DNA of 64,000 nt from Beijerinckiaceae bacterium RH AL1 (GTDB taxonomy: Bacteria > Pseudomonadota > Alphaproteobacteria > Rhizobiales > Beijerinckiaceae), in NCBI GenBank assembly GCA_901457705.2, contig LR590083.2, positions 1,612,597 through 1,676,596 of the forward strand. The letters run 5' to 3'. Under the pieces are notes generated by a model, which made no database searches, was not told where the DNA came from, and saw nothing but the letters and a program-made list of their open reading frames with translations. The position numbers were made by a program, and so were the translations under genes. The stretch's first letter is position 1, and every line of letters starts with the position of its first letter. Below, one piece after another: positions 45,204-53,404 of this stretch.

Positions 45204-45896
45204 ATGTCGCCCATGCGGATTCTGATCGTCGAGGACGACGTCGAGGCAGCACAATATCTCGTCAAGGCGTTCCGCGAGAGCGGGCACGTGGCCGATGCCG
45301 CGCGCGACGGGCTCGAGGGCTACGACATGGCCCGCGACGAAAGCTACGACGTGCTCATCGTCGATCGCATGCTGCCGCGCATGGACGGGCTGTCGCTGAT
45401 CGGCGGCCTGCGGGCGCAGAAGGTCGCGACGCCGGTGCTCATCCTCTCCGCGCTCGGCCAGGTCGACGACCGCGTGAAGGGCCTGCGGGCCGGCGGCGAC
45501 GACTACCTGCCCAAGCCCTACGCGTTCTCCGAGCTCTTGGCCCGCACCGAGGCGCTGGCGCGGCGCAAGTCGAACGGCAACGGCGAGGAGACGGTCTACA
45601 GGGTCGGCGGTCTCGAGCTCGACCGCCTCGCCCACAAGCTGACGCGCGACGGCAAGGAGATCGTGCTGCAGCCGCGCGAGTTCCGGCTGCTCGAGTACCT
45701 CATGAAGCACCACGGGCAGGTGGTGACTCGCACCATGCTGCTCGAGAACGTCTGGGACTATCACTTCGACCCGCAGACCAACGTGATCGACGTCCATATC
45801 TCGCGGCTGCGCGCCAAGATCGACAAGGGCTTCGATCCGCCGTTGCTGCAGACGGTCCGTGGCACGGGATACACGATCCGTGACAGCGCTCGGTAA
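45204..45896 (+). CDS. OmpR-family response regulator
   Basis: Encodes 230 residues (or 227 from the ATG at 45213). The receiver domain has the acidic pair EDD (residues about 10-12), the phosphorylated Asp in LIVDRMLP, conserved Thr/Ser and Lys in LPKPYAFSEL. The C-terminal winged helix has LQPREFRLLEYLMKHHGQVVTRTMLLENVWDYHFDP and VRGTGYTI. Partner kinase follows with a 17-base overlap. Because degP precedes it, an envelope-stress role is plausible but not shown. Confidence 0.95.
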   Translation: MSPMRILIVEDDVEAAQYLVKAFRESGHVADAARDGLEGYDMARDESYDVLIVDRMLPRMDGLSLIGGLRAQKVATPVLILSALGQVDDRVKGLRAGGDDYLPKPYAFSELLARTEALARRKSNGNGEETVYRVGGLELDRLAHKLTRDGKEIVLQPREFRLLEYLMKHHGQVVTRTMLLENVWDYHFDPQTNVIDVHISRLRAKIDKGFDPPLLQTVRGTGYTIRDSAR

Positions 45897-47310
45897 GCTG
45901 TTCCGGACCACCGCGTTCAAGATCTCGCTGGCCTACCTGGTCATCACCTCCATCGGCGCGGTCATCGTCCTCGTCAGCGTCGGCTGGAACATCAAGAACG
46001 TCGTCGACCAGTCGGTGGCGCAGACCGTCGACGCCGACACCGTCGGCCTCTCCGAGCAATATGTCGACGGCGGCATCTCGCGGCTCGCCGAGGTCATCGA
46101 CCAGCGCGTGAAGCAGCCGGGCGCCGGGCTCTACCTGCTCACCACCCACGCCGGCGAGCCGATCGTCGGCAACGTCGCGTCCCTGCCGCTCGGCGTCATC
46201 GACAAGGAGGGCGTCGTCGAGACGACCTACGAGGTGAAGGGCGCGCGCCATCATGCGCTCGCCCGCATCTTCGCGCTCTCCGGCGGCTTCCGCCTGCTCG
46301 TCGGCCACGACCTCACCGAAGGCGAGACGCTGCGGCCGATCCTCTGGCACGCACTCGTCACCTCGCTCGTCTGGCTCACCGTGATCGGCACGATCGGCGG
46401 CCTCGTCGTCGCCCGGCGCGTACTGCGGCGCGTCGATGCGATCGCCGTCGATGCGCGCAAGATCGCCGACGGCGATCTTTCGGGCCGCCTGCCGCTCGCC
46501 GGCACGGGCGACGAGCTGGACCGCCTCGTCGAGAACCTCAACGCGATGCTGGCGCGGATCGCCGAGCTGGTCGCCGGCATGAAGCAGGTCTCCGACAACG
46601 TTGCGCACGATCTCAAGACCCCGCTGACGCGGCTGCGCAGCCGCGCCGAGCAGACGCTGCGCACCGGCGGCACCAGCAGCGACTACCGCGAGGCGCTGGA
46701 GAAGGTGATCGAGGACGCGGACTCGATGATCCGCATCTTCAACGCGCTGTTGATGATCGCGCGCGCCGAAGCCGGTGCCGGGCGCGACGGCATGGCGGAC
46801 TTCGACGTGGCCTCCGTCGCGAGCGACGTCGGCGAGCTCTATGAGCCGGTCGCCGAGAGCCGGGACGTGACGTTCGAGGGCGAGATCGACCCGAACCTCT
46901 ACGTCCACGGCTCGCGCGAGCTGATCGGCCAGGCGATCGCCAACCTCGTCGACAACGCGCTGAAGTACGGCGTCGGCAGCGAGACGGACCCGGTCGCCGA
47001 GCGCCGCGTGACGCTGTCGGCCAAGCGCCGCGGGGCGATGGTCGAGATCGCCGTCGCCGACCGCGGACCGGGGATCGCGACGGCGGACCGGGGGCGGGTG
47101 ACCGATCGCTTCGTGCGGCTCGAGAACTCGCGCTCGCTGCCGGGATCGGGCCTCGGCCTGTCGCTGGTGGCGGCGGTGTGCCGCCTGCACAACGGCGAGC
47201 TGAGGGTCGAGGACAACGCGCCGGGCCTGCGGATCGTAATCGCCCTGCCGGCGGTGAACCGGCCGCAGCCGGCGGCCTTGCCGCCGCAGCGCGAGCCGGC
47301 GCCGGCTTAG
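45880..47310 (+). CDS. Sensor histidine kinase (partner of the 45204 regulator)
   Basis: Encodes 476 residues from GTG 45880, overlapping the regulator stop. Helix 1 (about 12-36), a periplasmic domain of about 110 residues, helix 2 (about 152-175), HAMP with DARKIADGDLSGRLP, the H-box DNVAHDLKTPLTRL with the phosphorylated His, N-box NLVDNALKYG, then ADRGPGIA and SGLGLSLVAAV. All catalytic boxes are present. The C-terminus is proline-rich. Same transcript as the regulator. Confidence 0.94.
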   Translation: MTALGKLFRTTAFKISLAYLVITSIGAVIVLVSVGWNIKNVVDQSVAQTVDADTVGLSEQYVDGGISRLAEVIDQRVKQPGAGLYLLTTHAGEPIVGNVASLPLGVIDKEGVVETTYEVKGARHHALARIFALSGGFRLLVGHDLTEGETLRPILWHALVTSLVWLTVIGTIGGLVVARRVLRRVDAIAVDARKIADGDLSGRLPLAGTGDELDRLVENLNAMLARIAELVAGMKQVSDNVAHDLKTPLTRLRSRAEQTLRTGGTSSDYREALEKVIEDADSMIRIFNALLMIARAEAGAGRDGMADFDVASVASDVGELYEPVAESRDVTFEGEIDPNLYVHGSRELIGQAIANLVDNALKYGVGSETDPVAERRVTLSAKRRGAMVEIAVADRGPGIATADRGRVTDRFVRLENSRSLPGSGLGLSLVAAVCRLHNGELRVEDNAPGLRIVIALPAVNRPQPAALPPQREPAPA

Positions 47311-47322
47311 AGTAGAGTAACG

Positions 47323-49701
47323 TCAGGCCGTGCGCGGCAGCCGAGCCGTCTCCGCCGCGGCGCGGTGCGGCCGGTGGCTCGGGCGCCCGCCGACGGCGAG
47401 GTGCAGCTTCGGGGGCGCCGTGCGGCGGTTCGGCAGATGGATGTGCACCACGGTGCCGACGCCCTGCTGCGAGCGGATCGTCAGCCGGCCGCCGTGCAGG
47501 TCGACGAGCGAGCGGGCGATGGCGAGGCCGAGCCCGGAGCCGCGCATGCCGTTCTTCAAGGTCTTGTCGGACTGCTCGAAGGGCCGGCCGAGCCGCGTCA
47601 TCGCTTCCGGCGCGATGCCGACGCCGGTGTCCTCGACGTAGATGTTGAGCGCGCCCTGCACCGGCCGCGAGCGGACGACGATGCGGCCCTCGGCCGGCGT
47701 GTACTTGACGGCATTGGCCAGCACGATGGTGAGGATCTTCTCGACCGCGATGCGGTCGGCGACGAGCGGCGTCTCGCTCGACAGCTCGCTCTCGATCGTC
47801 AGGCGGTTGGCCTCGGCTGTCGTGACGACGGCCGAGATCGCCGTGGTGATCGCGGTCTCCGCGACGAACTCCTGCTTGTCGAGGATGACGCGGCCCGCGT
47901 CGAGCCGCGACATCTCAAGCACGTCGGCGATCACCGAGTGCAGGTACTTGCCGCTCGTGTGGATGTCGCGGCTGTACTCCGTGTAGAGCGGCGAGGCGTG
48001 CGCGCCGAACAGCTCCTGCATCATGCACTCGGAGAAGCCGAGGATCGCGTTGAGCGGCGTGAACAGCTCGTGCTGCATGTTCGCAAGGAAGTCGGATTTC
48101 GCACGATTGGCCTTCTCGGCCTCGGCCTTCTGCTCGCGGTGCTGCTCGGCCAGCTCGATGAGCTGCTGCTTCTGCATCTCGAGCGTCTGGTGCGAGCGGT
48201 GCAGCGCGGCGACCGACGCGCGCAGCTCGGTCTCGGACTGGATGAGCTGCTCCTCGTGGCGCTTCAGCGCGGTGATGTCGGTGCCGACCGACACGTAGCC
48301 GCCGTCCTTCGTGCGGCGCTCGTTGATCTGCAGCCAGCGGCCGTCGGCGAGCTGCGCCTCGAAGGTGCGGGCGCCGAAGGGCAGCGCCTCGCCGAGCACG
48401 ACCTGGGACTGGATCAGTGGTGCCGTGCCGTTCTCCATCACCTGGGCGTACGGCGTGCCGACGGCGACGGCCTCGTTCGGCAGGTTGTGGAAGCGCTGGA
48501 ACTTCGAGTTGCACATCACGAGGCAATTTTTCGCGTCCCATACGACGAAGGCCTCGGAGATCGTCTCGATCGCGTCGCGCAGCCGCATGTCGGCGGTAGC
48601 GGTGCGCTCCTCGAGCGCCATCGTCTCGGTGACGTCGATGGCAATGCCGACGAGATGCGCGCCGCCGCTGGGGCCGCGTATCAGCTCGGCCTTGGCGCGC
48701 AGCCACACCCAGTCGTCGCGGCGGCGCATGCGGAAGGTCGTGTCGACGGTCGTCTGCGCACCTGTTGAAAGGACGCGCGCCATCTCGGCGAAGCCGCCGT
48801 CGGCGGAATGCAGCAGCGCCGCGACTTCTTCCTGCGTCTGCGCACGCGGCGTCATGCCGAGGATCTCGAACATCGACATCGACCAGTCGACGGCACCGCT
48901 GGTGAGGTCCCAGTCGAACAGGCCGCAGCGGCCGCGCGACAGCACCATGTCGACGCGATCGCGCATCATGCGGCAGGAGCTGTCGGCCTCGCGCGCCCGC
49001 GTCGCCTGCACGAGATAGGCGAGCGCGAGCGCCGCGAGGACGGCGGAGATCGCGGCAATGAGAATGGCGGTGCGCGCGACGCCGGCGTGCCAGTCGCAAA
49101 GGACGGCGTCGAGCGGATGGATCAGCGTGATCTGCCCGAGCGGCTCGGGCAGGCCGCGCACGGTCGCCAGGATCTCGCCGCTCGGTCCCGTCAGGCGCAT
49201 CACGCCGGCCTTCTCGGCGAATACCGTCAGCGGCTGCGCTGCGCCGAGGTGATCGCCGATCGAGCCCTTGCTCTCGGTCTCCGGGAAGCTCGCGATGACG
49301 GCGCCGGTCGCATCGCTGAGGAAGACGCGCTGGCCGCGGCTCAGCGCGTGAAGCGGGATCGCGGCGCTGAGCGTCGCTTGCGGGTCGGATTGCGGCGTCG
49401 CCTGCAGCCTGGCGCCGACCTCGGCCGCGATCACGGTCGCGGCCATGTCGACGTCGGCGGTCGCCGCCGCGATGATCCGCTCCTCTTCGGCGAGCGCGAA
49501 GACGACGGAGGCGCTGACCAGGATGGCGACGAAGATCGCGAGCGCTGCCGGCACGCTCCAGCGCAGCAGCGGCTCGAGGTCGCGCTGCTTCAGGGACGCC
49601 AGGTAGCGCGTCACGCGGGCGCGCAAGGCCGGCCGCAAATAGGCAAAGGTCTGCCTTGCCGCTGCACGCGCAGCGGTCCCGGCCACGTCCGCCAGTGACA
49701 T
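47323..49701 (-). CDS. PAS-containing sensor histidine kinase, PleC-like
   Basis: Encodes 792 residues. Helix 1 (about 48-70), a periplasmic sensor region, helix 2 (about 208-230), two PAS-like domains (about 245-360 and 370-480; the second includes ETISEAFVVWDAKNCLVMCNSKF), a coiled-coil linker to 535, an H-box with His544 and an ATPase domain with VLANAVKYTP, EDTGVGIAP and GSGLGLAIARSL. Size and layout match PleC/PdhS-type cell-cycle kinases of alphaproteobacteria; the cognate regulator (DivK) is not here. The H-box reads NMQHELFTPLNA, differing from the usual SHELRTP. The start at 49701 has no close alternative. Confidence 0.88.
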   Translation of the reverse strand: MSLADVAGTAARAAARQTFAYLRPALRARVTRYLASLKQRDLEPLLRWSVPAALAIFVAILVSASVVFALAEEERIIAAATADVDMAATVIAAEVGARLQATPQSDPQATLSAAIPLHALSRGQRVFLSDATGAVIASFPETESKGSIGDHLGAAQPLTVFAEKAGVMRLTGPSGEILATVRGLPEPLGQITLIHPLDAVLCDWHAGVARTAILIAAISAVLAALALAYLVQATRAREADSSCRMMRDRVDMVLSRGRCGLFDWDLTSGAVDWSMSMFEILGMTPRAQTQEEVAALLHSADGGFAEMARVLSTGAQTTVDTTFRMRRRDDWVWLRAKAELIRGPSGGAHLVGIAIDVTETMALEERTATADMRLRDAIETISEAFVVWDAKNCLVMCNSKFQRFHNLPNEAVAVGTPYAQVMENGTAPLIQSQVVLGEALPFGARTFEAQLADGRWLQINERRTKDGGYVSVGTDITALKRHEEQLIQSETELRASVAALHRSHQTLEMQKQQLIELAEQHREQKAEAEKANRAKSDFLANMQHELFTPLNAILGFSECMMQELFGAHASPLYTEYSRDIHTSGKYLHSVIADVLEMSRLDAGRVILDKQEFVAETAITTAISAVVTTAEANRLTIESELSSETPLVADRIAVEKILTIVLANAVKYTPAEGRIVVRSRPVQGALNIYVEDTGVGIAPEAMTRLGRPFEQSDKTLKNGMRGSGLGLAIARSLVDLHGGRLTIRSQQGVGTVVHIHLPNRRTAPPKLHLAVGGRPSHRPHRAAAETARLPRTA

Positions 49702-49933
49702 GGATTGGCCCCCTCGAAAGCGATCCGGGGCGGATGTGCCGCATCTTCCCCGAATCGACCCATCTGAATCCGAACGAATCGATTTGTCCAGGATTTATTG
49801 ACGATGCTCCACGATTTTTCCCGATCGATGGTTCGGATACACACCGAAACACAACGGCCGCGTCGAAACGCGGCCGTGGGAAGTAGCGTAGACAGTAGCC
49901 GTCAAGTAATCGCGCGCCTGAGCGGGCGGCGGC

Positions 49934-51316
49934 TCAGCTGCTCAGCGCGTTGAGCACGCGGGCCCACGAGCGGGCGCCCTTGTGGAACGACGTGAGCTCG
50001 TACTTCTCGTTGGGCGAATGGATGCGATCGCTCTCGAGGCTGAAGCCGATCATCAGCGAGTCCATCTTCAGCGCGCTCTTGAAGGCGCCGACGATCGGGA
50101 TCGAGCCGCCGCAGCCCGCCATCACGGTCTCGGCGTCCCACTCGGCCTGCAGCGCGCGGCGCGCCCGCGTCAGCGCTTCGGAGTGGAAGGGCAGGGTGAT
50201 CGCCGGCGAGGCGCCGTGCGGGATGAACTCGGCCTCGCAATCTTCCGGCAGCCGCGCCTTCACGAACTCGCGGAAGGACGCGACGATCGCCTTCGGATCT
50301 TGCTTCGAGACGAGGCGGAAGGAGAACTTGGCGCTCGCCTGGGCCGGCAGCACGGTCTTCATGCCCTCGCCCGTGTAGCCGCCGGTGACGCCGTTGATCT
50401 CGCAGGTCGGGCGCGACCAGATCATCTCGAGCACGCTGCGGCCGTGCTCGCCGGCCGGCACCGACAGCCCGACGTCGCCGAGGAACTTGGTGCCGTCGAA
50501 CTTCAGGTCGTGCCACTGGTCCGCGATCTCGTCCGGCAGCTCGTCGACGCCGTCGTAGAAGTCGGGGATCGTGACCTTGCCCTCGTCGTCGTGCAGGTCG
50601 GCGATGATCTTGCCGAGCACGCGGATCGGGTTGATCGCCGGGCCGCCGAACATGCCGGAGTGCAGGTCGCGATTCGCCGCCTTGACGATCACCTCCTCGC
50701 CGACGAGGCCGCGCAGCATCGTGGTGATCGCGGGCGTTCGCTCGTCCCACATCAGGGTGTCGCAGACGAGCGCGACGTCGCAGCGCAGCTCCTTGGCGTT
50801 CTCGTCGAGGAAGGCCGGCAGCGACGGCGATCCGCTCTCCTCCTCGCCCTCGAGCAGCACGGTGACGTTGCACGGCAGGCCGCCCGTCTCCTTGAAGGCG
50901 CGGCAGGCCTCGATGAAGGTCATCAGCTGGCCCTTGTCGTCGGCGGTGCCGCGTCCGACGAGCTGCCGGCCGTTCGGGCCCTCGGCGATGCGCGGCTCGA
51001 ACGGCGGCGTGTCCCACAGCTCGAGCGGATCGGCGGGCTGCACGTCGTAGTGGCCGTAGAAGAGGACGTGCGGCACGTCCGGCCGCCCCGCCTTCGCCGT
51101 GCCGACGACCATCGGGTGGCCCGTCGTCGGCCGGACGCTCGCGGTGAAGCCGATTTCGTTCAGCTGCGCGGCGGCCCAGTCCGCCGCCCTTTGGCATTCA
51201 CCCTTGTAGGCGTGGTCGGTCGAGATCGACGGGATTTTCACGAACGCGAACAGCCTCTCGATGGCGGCCTCGAGGTTCTGGTCGATCTTCGAAAGGACAG
51301 CATCGATGGAAGCCAT
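49934..51316 (-). CDS. M20-family dipeptidase/carboxypeptidase
   Basis: Encodes 460 residues. The metal centre shows VLFYGHYDVQPAD, GRGTADDKGQLMTFIEA, LLEGEEESGSPS, and the late HSPNEKYELTSFHKG. The dimerisation domain runs between. These two-zinc or cobalt enzymes cleave dipeptides or N-acylated substrates in the cytosol. Complete and of normal length. It is minus strand and single, convergent with nothing close. Confidence 0.93.
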   Translation of the reverse strand: MASIDAVLSKIDQNLEAAIERLFAFVKIPSISTDHAYKGECQRAADWAAAQLNEIGFTASVRPTTGHPMVVGTAKAGRPDVPHVLFYGHYDVQPADPLELWDTPPFEPRIAEGPNGRQLVGRGTADDKGQLMTFIEACRAFKETGGLPCNVTVLLEGEEESGSPSLPAFLDENAKELRCDVALVCDTLMWDERTPAITTMLRGLVGEEVIVKAANRDLHSGMFGGPAINPIRVLGKIIADLHDDEGKVTIPDFYDGVDELPDEIADQWHDLKFDGTKFLGDVGLSVPAGEHGRSVLEMIWSRPTCEINGVTGGYTGEGMKTVLPAQASAKFSFRLVSKQDPKAIVASFREFVKARLPEDCEAEFIPHGASPAITLPFHSEALTRARRALQAEWDAETVMAGCGGSIPIVGAFKSALKMDSLMIGFSLESDRIHSPNEKYELTSFHKGARSWARVLNALSS

Positions 51317-51432
51317 GGGTCCTCCTGCCGCCGTCGCCGGAAGAGCGAGGGCTCGGCTTTAAGTCTCGTCAGGGCCTTGTCTCCGATATAGGCACGAGAG
51401 GAAAGCGGGAATGCCCGCCGGGGTGTGCGTGC

Positions 51433-51768
51433 ATGCGGCTGAGAGCCGACTTCTGGGTGGCGGCCTATCTCCGCCGCTGCGACATCGAGGGCATCGCCGC
51501 CGTGCGGCGACGGCGCGGCGCCCCCGAGGCCGGCGCGGTCTACGTCAAGCTCGACCGCCTCGATGGCCGCGCCGCCCTGTTCGGCCCGGCGCCGCAGACC
51601 GAGGTCGACCGCGAGGGCGACCGGGTGTTCATCAGGCTGCACAAGGACGAGTGGATCGATCCCGCCGACGCGGAAGCGCGGATCGCCCGCGAGATCGGCT
51701 TCGATCCCGACATCTGGGTCGTCGAGATCGAGGACCGCGAGGGACGCACGCTGCTCGATCTCGCCTGA
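51433..51768 (+). CDS. DUF1491 family protein
   Basis: Encodes 111 residues. Sequence pattern RLRADFWVAAYLRRCDIEGI, GAVYVKLDRLDG and the segment WIDPADAEARIAREIGFDPDIWVVEIEDREG match DUF1491, an alphaproteobacterial family without known role. ATG at 51433. It is followed after 131 bases by a small basic protein gene. Confidence 0.9.
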   Translation: MRLRADFWVAAYLRRCDIEGIAAVRRRRGAPEAGAVYVKLDRLDGRAALFGPAPQTEVDREGDRVFIRLHKDEWIDPADAEARIAREIGFDPDIWVVEIEDREGRTLLDLA

Positions 51769-51899
51769 GCCGAAAGTCGCGAGGCATTTGTGCAACAAGC
51801 TGCAAACGTCGAGAGCACGGTTAGGAACCGTTAACCTATCGGAAGACAAACATAGGTCGCGGGCATGAGTTGGCCCTCAAACGATCCTGGAGCCGACGA

Positions 51900-52172
51900 A
51901 TGGGTAAGGTCATCGCTTTGCCGCTGTCGCGGAAGATCGCAACCGTGCAGCCGGAAGGCGCTACCGCCGAGATCCTCTTCTTCACGGGCGTGCGCTACTA
52001 CCGCATGAGCGAGGAAGAGATCGCCAAGCTCGCCACCCCGCCGCAGCGCCGCACGAAGGCCAAGGCTGTCACGAGCAAGGCGGCCAAGACCACTCCGATC
52101 AAGACGGCTTCGATCAAGACGGCTTCGATCAAGACCGCCGCGCCGGCCCGCAAGCTGCGCAAGCTCGCCTGA
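51900..52172 (+). CDS. Small conserved protein with basic repeat tail
   Basis: Encodes 90 residues from ATG 51900. The first half, MGKVIALPLSRKIATVQPEG followed by ATAEILFFTGVRYYR, looks conserved. The second half is lysine/alanine/threonine-rich and contains three tandem copies of a five-residue unit (IKTAS, IKTAS, IKTAA) from a 15-base repeat at 52097-52141. A nucleic-acid or membrane interaction of the basic tail is possible but unproven. No known domain recognised. Confidence 0.65.
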   Translation: MGKVIALPLSRKIATVQPEGATAEILFFTGVRYYRMSEEEIAKLATPPQRRTKAKAVTSKAAKTTPIKTASIKTASIKTAAPARKLRKLA

Positions 52173-52187
52173 TCAGAGGCGCCGCGG

Positions 52188-52802
52188 TCACGAGCGCGGG
52201 GGCAGCGGCTCCGGCGCGCAGGTGATCGCTCGGATCCGCGCTTCCGCGGCCTCGCGCTCGCTCGGCCGCTCGACCAGCGTGGTCGCGACCAGCAGCCCGC
52301 GCTGCGACGGCACCTTCAATCTGAGTTCCGACGGCAGGCCCTGCTCGACGTCCGTCTCCGCATCCTCGATCGCGTTGAGCTGCGCCGACGTCACGAGCCT
52401 GATGTCGATCACGTCCTTCAAGGCGGCGCGATCGGTCATCGAGTAGAACACCCGTCCCTGCGGCGTCCGGAACGACAGCGTGAGCAGCTTGCCCTCCTCG
52501 ACATGCGTGCGCACCCGAATCGGCGCCTTGCCGACGTCGAAGAAGCAGAGCGCCTGGATCGTCGCGGGATCGCGGTACGGCACGGCCTTGTCGCCCGGCC
52601 GGCTCGGCGGCAGGACGATCAGCGTGTTCGGCGGGCTCTTCGCGGCAAGCACGTTGTAGGCGTCCTGCGTCGCGACGCGCGGGATCAGCAGGATCGCCGA
52701 GAGGTGCGTGAGCGCGGCCACGAGGCCGACGATCGCGATGCCGGCGAGGAGCTGGAGCCGTCGTCCCTCGCGCCGCCAGCGCGGATCGAGCGCCATGGTC
52801 AC
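52188..52802 (-). CDS. DUF1254-type membrane-anchored protein
   Basis: Encodes 204 residues. Helix at about 18-40 (LLAGIAIVGLVAALTHLSAILLIPRV), then a periplasmic domain with DAYNVLAAKSPPNTLIVLPPSRPGDKAVPYRDPAT and YCFFDVG-like LCFFDVGKAPIRV. Together with the DUF1214 gene upstream it matches the paired small-protein form of the DUF1254/DUF1214 family in Hyphomicrobiales. The GTG at 52802 overlaps the DUF1214 stop (GTGA); an ATG at 52796 is possible. Function unknown. Confidence 0.8.
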   Translation of the reverse strand: MTMALDPRWRREGRRLQLLAGIAIVGLVAALTHLSAILLIPRVATQDAYNVLAAKSPPNTLIVLPPSRPGDKAVPYRDPATIQALCFFDVGKAPIRVRTHVEEGKLLTLSFRTPQGRVFYSMTDRAALKDVIDIRLVTSAQLNAIEDAETDVEQGLPSELRLKVPSQRGLLVATTLVERPSEREAAEARIRAITCAPEPLPPRS

Positions 52803-53371
52803 GAGCAGCGGCCCCGCGCGATGCTCGGCATCTCCGCGGCCTCGAAGACGGTGCCCATGGTGCTGAGCCCCGAATCGTAGAGGCGCAGCATCAGCACGTA
52901 GGAGCGGGCGTGGCCGGTCGGCAGCCAATTGCCGCTGCGCGCTTCGGGAGACACCGTGATGAGGACGGGCGCGCCCTGCTCGCGCAGGATTTCCGCCGAC
53001 GTGAAGCCGTAGCGCTCCGCGGGATCGGCGACGGGAAAGCCGGCCGCATCGAGCAGGCTCAAGGTCCAGAACCGCGCCTGCGGCATCGGGCCCCTGACGG
53101 CGTAGTCGCAGGCGGCATTGAGGCCGCGGCCGTCGCTGTCGGTGCGCGCGACGAAGGTGAGCCCCTCGGCGACGCCGAGCGGCAGCACGCCGGATCGCTC
53201 GTCGGCGGCGAGCGTGTAGGGGTCGACGTCGAAGGTGCCGTTGCGCGGCGCGCCCTCCCACGGGCCGGCGGCGACGGGCCGCCCGCCGGTGTCGAGCGAG
53301 CGGATGGTCACGACGAGGCCGAGGAAGACGCCGGCGAGCACGGCGGCGACGATCTTGACGAGGGCCAGCAT
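52799..53371 (-). CDS. DUF1214 domain membrane-anchored protein
   Basis: Encodes 190 residues with an N-terminal helix (about 4-25) and a periplasmic DUF1214 domain: DPYTLAADERSGVLPLG, RFWTLSLLDAAGFPVADPAERYGFTS and APVLITVSPEARSGNWLPTG. Function not known. It lies 33 bases after the end of the penicillin-binding protein gene, on the same strand, so envelope association is plausible from position. Confidence 0.9.
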   Translation of the reverse strand: MLALVKIVAAVLAGVFLGLVVTIRSLDTGGRPVAAGPWEGAPRNGTFDVDPYTLAADERSGVLPLGVAEGLTFVARTDSDGRGLNAACDYAVRGPMPQARFWTLSLLDAAGFPVADPAERYGFTSAEILREQGAPVLITVSPEARSGNWLPTGHARSYVLMLRLYDSGLSTMGTVFEAAEMPSIARGRCS

Positions 53372-53404
53372 GTCAGCCGATCCGGCCGCGAGACGGCGCG
53401 CGCA

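Noticed and set aside
52097-52141. 15-bp tandem repeats considered as a regulatory iteron
   Set aside because: They lie inside the small gene at 51900 and simply encode IKTAS units in frame.
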